From: an uncultured Altererythrobacter sp.
GTDB taxonomy: Bacteria; Pseudomonadota; Alphaproteobacteria; Sphingomonadales; Sphingomonadaceae
Length of the DNA: 64,000 bases
Direction: 5' to 3'
Assembly: GCA_947492235.1 (NCBI GenBank)
Contig: CANLLZ010000002.1
Coordinates: forward strand, 186,001 to 250,000
The notes below the pieces were generated by a model. It saw only the letters and a program-made list of their open reading frames with translations. It was not told the origin of the DNA and did no database searches. The first letter of the stretch is position 1, and each line of letters opens with the position of its first letter. Position numbers and translations under genes: made by a program. Positions 61,301 through 64,000 of this stretch are shown here, piece after piece.

Positions 61301-64000
61301 CAGGGCCTGACTGAGGTGGAAGACGATTCCTCCGCTGCGGAAAATGCCGAGCTGACCTGCGACATCAGCGAGACTATGGAACTGCTTGCGCCCGATCCGC
61401 TGGACCGCAGGGTGACGCGGGCAAAGCTCAATTGCGCGATCGGCAGTTTGGCGGCCGCGACCGAAGAGGCGGGCTCCGTCAGCGATATCGATAGCATCGC
61501 GCAAAGCGCCCGCGCCCGCGCCCGCGACTCGCTCGACAAAGACCCCTTCGACGAGCGCACACGGCTGGCGCTGATCGATGCCAATATGGCCGGTGCAAAA
61601 CGATCCCAGGCGAGCGCCAAGCGGGCAGCGGAAGCCCTGATCGCCCAGTTGAAAATCGAACGAAAAGCAGCTGGTGAAATCTACTTCGCGGCGCGGCAAG
61701 ACAAAATCGACGAGGAAGTCGAGCGCGAGTTTGCCAAAGTATCGGCGGAGAATCGTTCCCCCTCGAGGAAAGCCAGCATTGAACGGACCGTGCAGTCGGA
61801 ATTTCAGGACACGCCTGAACTTGCTGCGCTCAAATTGCCATTTACGGAATTGGGCGAACGCATTGGGTCACTTGAGGCTCTCGAAATAGAGATTGCCAAC
61901 AATTTCGGCAGCTCCGACGTCAAGATCGGCAAGTATTGCGATGCAAGTCTCGTTCAGACCATCGCCTCGCGTGAAGGTGCCACTGCGGAATCGATCGCGC
62001 GCCTGCAGCAGGCCTCATCGGTTGCAGGCATTTGGGACGAGGCAGAGGTGGAGCGGCCCCTTGCAGACCACGCCAGCAAGCTGAGCCTCTATTCGCAGCA
62101 GTGCCTTGCACAGATCAACGAGGCCCGCGGCGATTTTTCCTATGTCCTGTCCCAGTCCGACGGAAAAGCGCTGCGCCGTTGGAGCACCGGCTTGTTCGTG
62201 GATATCGGTTGGAGCGAATGGGCCGACGCGCGGGACGAGGCCGGCGTCCAGCCGATCAACCGGCAGGACTTCATCGACACCGCCATCGATGTCAGCCTTG
62301 TCACTCTGAGCGAACTGCCCGGCAGTTTCCAGACGCTCGACACCGTGTACCAGATCGTAAAGCGCGAAGAGAATGACGACGATGACACGACGACCGGACT
62401 GGTCGACGATGCGCGCGCGCTGCAGGTCACCAATGCGGCGCTGACCCGCATTCTGCAGGGCGACAGGGTGCCCACATTCTGGGACCGGCATGTCGTCAAT
62501 CTGGGGTGCCGGATGCATGGTGACCGGCTGGACATGATGGGGTCCACCGATCTCTCCACGCTGGTTTCCGCTGCCCGCGAACTGCAGGATTATTGCCAGC
62601 CGGTGGCCGATGACCGCATCTGGGCGGCCTATACCCGCAACGCCCTGCAGAGCGCGTTCCACAAGCTGGCGCATATCGAAGACGCAGATGGGACGGAGTT
62701 GTTTAGCACGCGGGAGGGATTCAACGCGCTGTATCCCTTTCTCGATTGGGCGTCCAAAGGCGGCAATCCGAACCCGACAGGCGATCTGGTCCGTGTGGGG
62801 GAAGACTTTCTGGGGCCGGACCAGATGGCCCGTTTTCGGGCGCGCCAGGCCCACCAAAAGCAAGTCTTCGGCTTCGAATACGAGAATGATTTTGGCCGGA
62901 AAAATACGTGGTATTTCCGCCATAGCGATGATCCGCTGTGGGGCGGCGAAGCATTCCTCGCCGCGATGGATACCTACAATCGCGGTGTCGGGCCGGAATC
63001 CGCACGGGAGTTTCTGGCTGGCATCTCCCGCTTCGCAGCGGAACGTAGCGCGCCGATGCCGGTCCTTGCCCAATCGATCCTGAGTGAAGCGGAAGCTTAT
63101 CTCCCGGACGACCCGGAGACCGTCGAGAGATACGCCAAAGCCAACGAACTGCTTGCCTTTGAAAAGGCCCACCTGCCCGTCGATGCACGCGGCATCGCCT
63201 TCGCGGGCTATCTGCCGGAATCGATCCGCGCGGGCAGCCCCAAAAGACCCGAAGTGCCGATGTATGGCTGGGCCTCGGGCGGGCTCTATGCCGTCGAAGA
63301 CGATACCGCCGCCGATTGGGGCGATTGGCCCTCCTTCAACGGGTTTGACCCGGTCGCTCTGGCACGCGGGGAACTGGTTGCAGGCTCGCCCCGCATCACG
63401 GGCGAGATTGCGCCCGAGGCCAACGGAATGCTGTCGACCTATGCCTTGTTCGCCAGCGAGGCTTCCTTGCGCCGCTGGCAAGCCGACCCGGCCGGAATCG
63501 CACTGCAGGCGGCAGACCAGTGGGTGCGCTTGAAGCCCGAAGCGCTGCATTATCTGGCCGACCGCGAGCGGATTTGGGCCCGCGCCCGGCAAGTTTTCGG
63601 TGCGGGGCCCGATGCGATAGCCAGCGCGAATGCCGCCATGTCCGATGTGCTGGACAGGCCGGGGGCGACCAGTGTCGAGAAGATGACACTGGCGGCCAAT
63701 GCCATGCTTCCTTCGCCCGGGCGTAGTCCGGTGGACGATGGCGGAATTGCCTTTGGCGGTACCACGCTGGAAAGCGTAGCACCGCGACTCTACAGACGCG
63801 GGTCCTCCGATGCGACCATCCTGTTTCGCGGAGCGCGAGTCGCGCTGGCTGACCGGCGTAATGCGGAGAAAATCGCTGAGCATTGGCCGCTTCTCAATGG
63901 CTGGGATCCGGTCGAACTGGCCAAGGGTAATTTCGTCAGCGGACTGGCGGAATTGGCCAATGATCCCTCGGATACCGAAGACCCGCGCCCCTATGCCCTG
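58391..64000 (+). CDS. Giant STAND NTPase (nSTAND1-type) with membrane helix, coiled coil and YHS-like repeats; 3' end outside window
   Basis: At least 1870 residues from ATG 58391, open to the last base. The N-terminal nSTAND domain has PFPGLRAFTRDESYLFFGRD, P-loop GSSGSGKS (51-58), Walker B LLLMADQFEELFRF (Asp147) and the later SRADQLPLMQHVLNQLY and IDISHESLIRQW motifs. A membrane helix (about 524-545) is followed by an Ala/Glu-rich coiled coil (about 548-655), then a low-complexity Ser/Ala link and a long helical region (about 740-1590). From about residue 1601 a 184-residue unit repeats: GIAFAG...NGFDPVALARGELVAGS, then GIAFGG...NGWDPVELAKGNFVSG. The part with DPVA...G...ALFASEASLRRWQADP is like a YHS domain. 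STAND proteins are switches that oligomerise upon recognising a ligand; here the TIR protein is the likely effector. Confidence 0.87.
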   Translation, partial: MSERQNHIEQVPFPGLRAFTRDESYLFFGRDSQVTELIDKLADSRFLAVLGSSGSGKSSLVRTGLLEYLELGLHPAGSDWMVIDFHPAGDPIGSLAAGLFAAQGMDVKGEEFDLMAHSLRRGPRAVIEWCQAGHLPDGRNLLLMADQFEELFRFSSYAEREEAEAFARLLIESSECPDFPISVCLTMRTEFLADCAMIPGLAERINDGLYLTPRMNRDECEEAIVGPAGVSGFEVEPKLANQLLNDMATLAPWEDKDDVSQTMASRADQLPLMQHVLNQLYLETKERDGEDNIVLRRDHYRAIGGLTGALDVHGLHVLQRLGAAPPDPDPVSEKGKPANDTRAPGEVDHTLVAQVFRALVAGPSLAKAVRRPCRFDELARATGDEAATRTVVDAFRAHGVNFLRPYEGEPLADDTVIDISHESLIRQWNLLTGWFEEEREAGVAWQQLQTQQEAYAEGRSDLLSGLALANLSQFWETERPTAAWAERHGGDFAAIESFYTTSKETDERARAEAEAEQRRKTNRLRVWLAGTAALAFVALGGAYYGFTQAAEARSSEAAALAATEEQKRATEAQALAAERAGLAEKRAEDEAVAALLAANQAEKAALAQQEAAQRAALSEQQAQSNLAEARAAEAAAEAARRQAEEQADANVDLIRRIGEAITVGGGTEEVTGDELRDEVRERLPDQSRAAPRVRPSQGGGSAIPLALAVSLPLTSEASLAASASASSSAAAPETRSAPRERPCLPEWQLIAELEPDRQMDRLPGSLQTQCLARELAQFFEAQLSRSGSLGQGSGPAGGSADPAEILQINTMLGKAWFTARNWKESIGAYERAHDAGLRLLERRGRQSVLDDPKLRSAYLQASYNWLLDAREVRQSGKAQRGFSDIEAIAAGFDVDALTGAQDMELATDLARIAILQMTVHREYQPDPDKQTDAELRLLGLANLILEWTVDLDFDDEAQMNSALEALGVIAQGLTEVEDDSSAAENAELTCDISETMELLAPDPLDRRVTRAKLNCAIGSLAAATEEAGSVSDIDSIAQSARARARDSLDKDPFDERTRLALIDANMAGAKRSQASAKRAAEALIAQLKIERKAAGEIYFAARQDKIDEEVEREFAKVSAENRSPSRKASIERTVQSEFQDTPELAALKLPFTELGERIGSLEALEIEIANNFGSSDVKIGKYCDASLVQTIASREGATAESIARLQQASSVAGIWDEAEVERPLADHASKLSLYSQQCLAQINEARGDFSYVLSQSDGKALRRWSTGLFVDIGWSEWADARDEAGVQPINRQDFIDTAIDVSLVTLSELPGSFQTLDTVYQIVKREENDDDDTTTGLVDDARALQVTNAALTRILQGDRVPTFWDRHVVNLGCRMHGDRLDMMGSTDLSTLVSAARELQDYCQPVADDRIWAAYTRNALQSAFHKLAHIEDADGTELFSTREGFNALYPFLDWASKGGNPNPTGDLVRVGEDFLGPDQMARFRARQAHQKQVFGFEYENDFGRKNTWYFRHSDDPLWGGEAFLAAMDTYNRGVGPESAREFLAGISRFAAERSAPMPVLAQSILSEAEAYLPDDPETVERYAKANELLAFEKAHLPVDARGIAFAGYLPESIRAGSPKRPEVPMYGWASGGLYAVEDDTAADWGDWPSFNGFDPVALARGELVAGSPRITGEIAPEANGMLSTYALFASEASLRRWQADPAGIALQAADQWVRLKPEALHYLADRERIWARARQVFGAGPDAIASANAAMSDVLDRPGATSVEKMTLAANAMLPSPGRSPVDDGGIAFGGTTLESVAPRLYRRGSSDATILFRGARVALADRRNAEKIAEHWPLLNGWDPVELAKGNFVSGLAELANDPSDTEDPRPYAL

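Noticed and set aside
62015-63883. A 622-codon open frame opposite the STAND gene
   Set aside because: Antisense shadow of the repeat-bearing part of the STAND protein; no start signal or motif.

Overview
The window looks like a chromosome segment of an alphaproteobacterium in the Sphingomonadales, most likely an Erythrobacteraceae member. This is inferred from the high-GC coding style, the CC_3452-type and UPF0262 genes, the 41-residue L36, a DnaB-rpoZ-FtsH housekeeping block and the large set of acyl-CoA dehydrogenases. I see no rRNA, tRNA, CRISPR array, transposase or prophage. Genes are tightly packed, with many 1-4 nt start/stop overlaps.

Layout. 1-5.1 kb: end of a ComM/YifB ATPase, a lipoprotein serpin, an HxlR regulator divergent from a CC_3452 protein, a HAD hydrolase, L36 and GalE. 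5.2-13.2 kb: a DUF4136 lipoprotein, an M14 carboxypeptidase, an EEP-fold protein, an operon UPF0262-GH25-cytidine deaminase, DnaB, a PLD-type phospholipid synthase and RNA polymerase omega. 13.2-19.5 kb: a ParA-like ATPase, a sterol-desaturase-type hydroxylase, two tandem DUF3667 membrane proteins, a small exported protein and FtsH. 19.6-25.5 kb: a TetR-thioesterase operon divergent from a complete tripartite exporter (DevC-like permease, ATPase, adaptor, outer-membrane channel). 25.5-29.9 kb: an overlapping trio HupE/UreJ, PpiC-like and DUF3604, then ExoD. 30-37 kb: lipid catabolism (two acyl-CoA dehydrogenases, CaiB, enoyl-CoA hydratase, thiolase).

37-54 kb is the most interesting housekeeping-to-accessory transition. 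An H-NOX (heme NO sensor) gene overlaps a sigma-54-dependent response regulator gene. They stand divergent from an exopolysaccharide export/polymerase operon. Further on, a glycosyltransferase/flippase operon is divergent from a fused second-step glycosyltransferase and initiating sugar-phosphate transferase. I find a sigma-54-like -24/-12 element before each of these four transcription units. In both divergent intergenic regions copies of the same palindrome, TCGCA-N3-TGCGA, lie between the promoters and could be upstream activator sites. Two hybrid kinases with complementary defects close the cluster. Together this suggests a self-contained NO/phosphorelay-controlled polysaccharide regulon.

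54-56.8 kb: a two-subunit-looking acyl-CoA dehydrogenase pair (one member lacks the middle beta domain; the other appears to start at CTG) and an enoyl-CoA hydratase. 56.9-64 kb: a TIR protein with two further Rossmann-like domains, translationally coupled to a giant STAND NTPase (at least 1870 residues, running off the window) whose C-terminal part carries repeated YHS-like units. This pair resembles a nucleotide-signalling or anti-phage conflict module.
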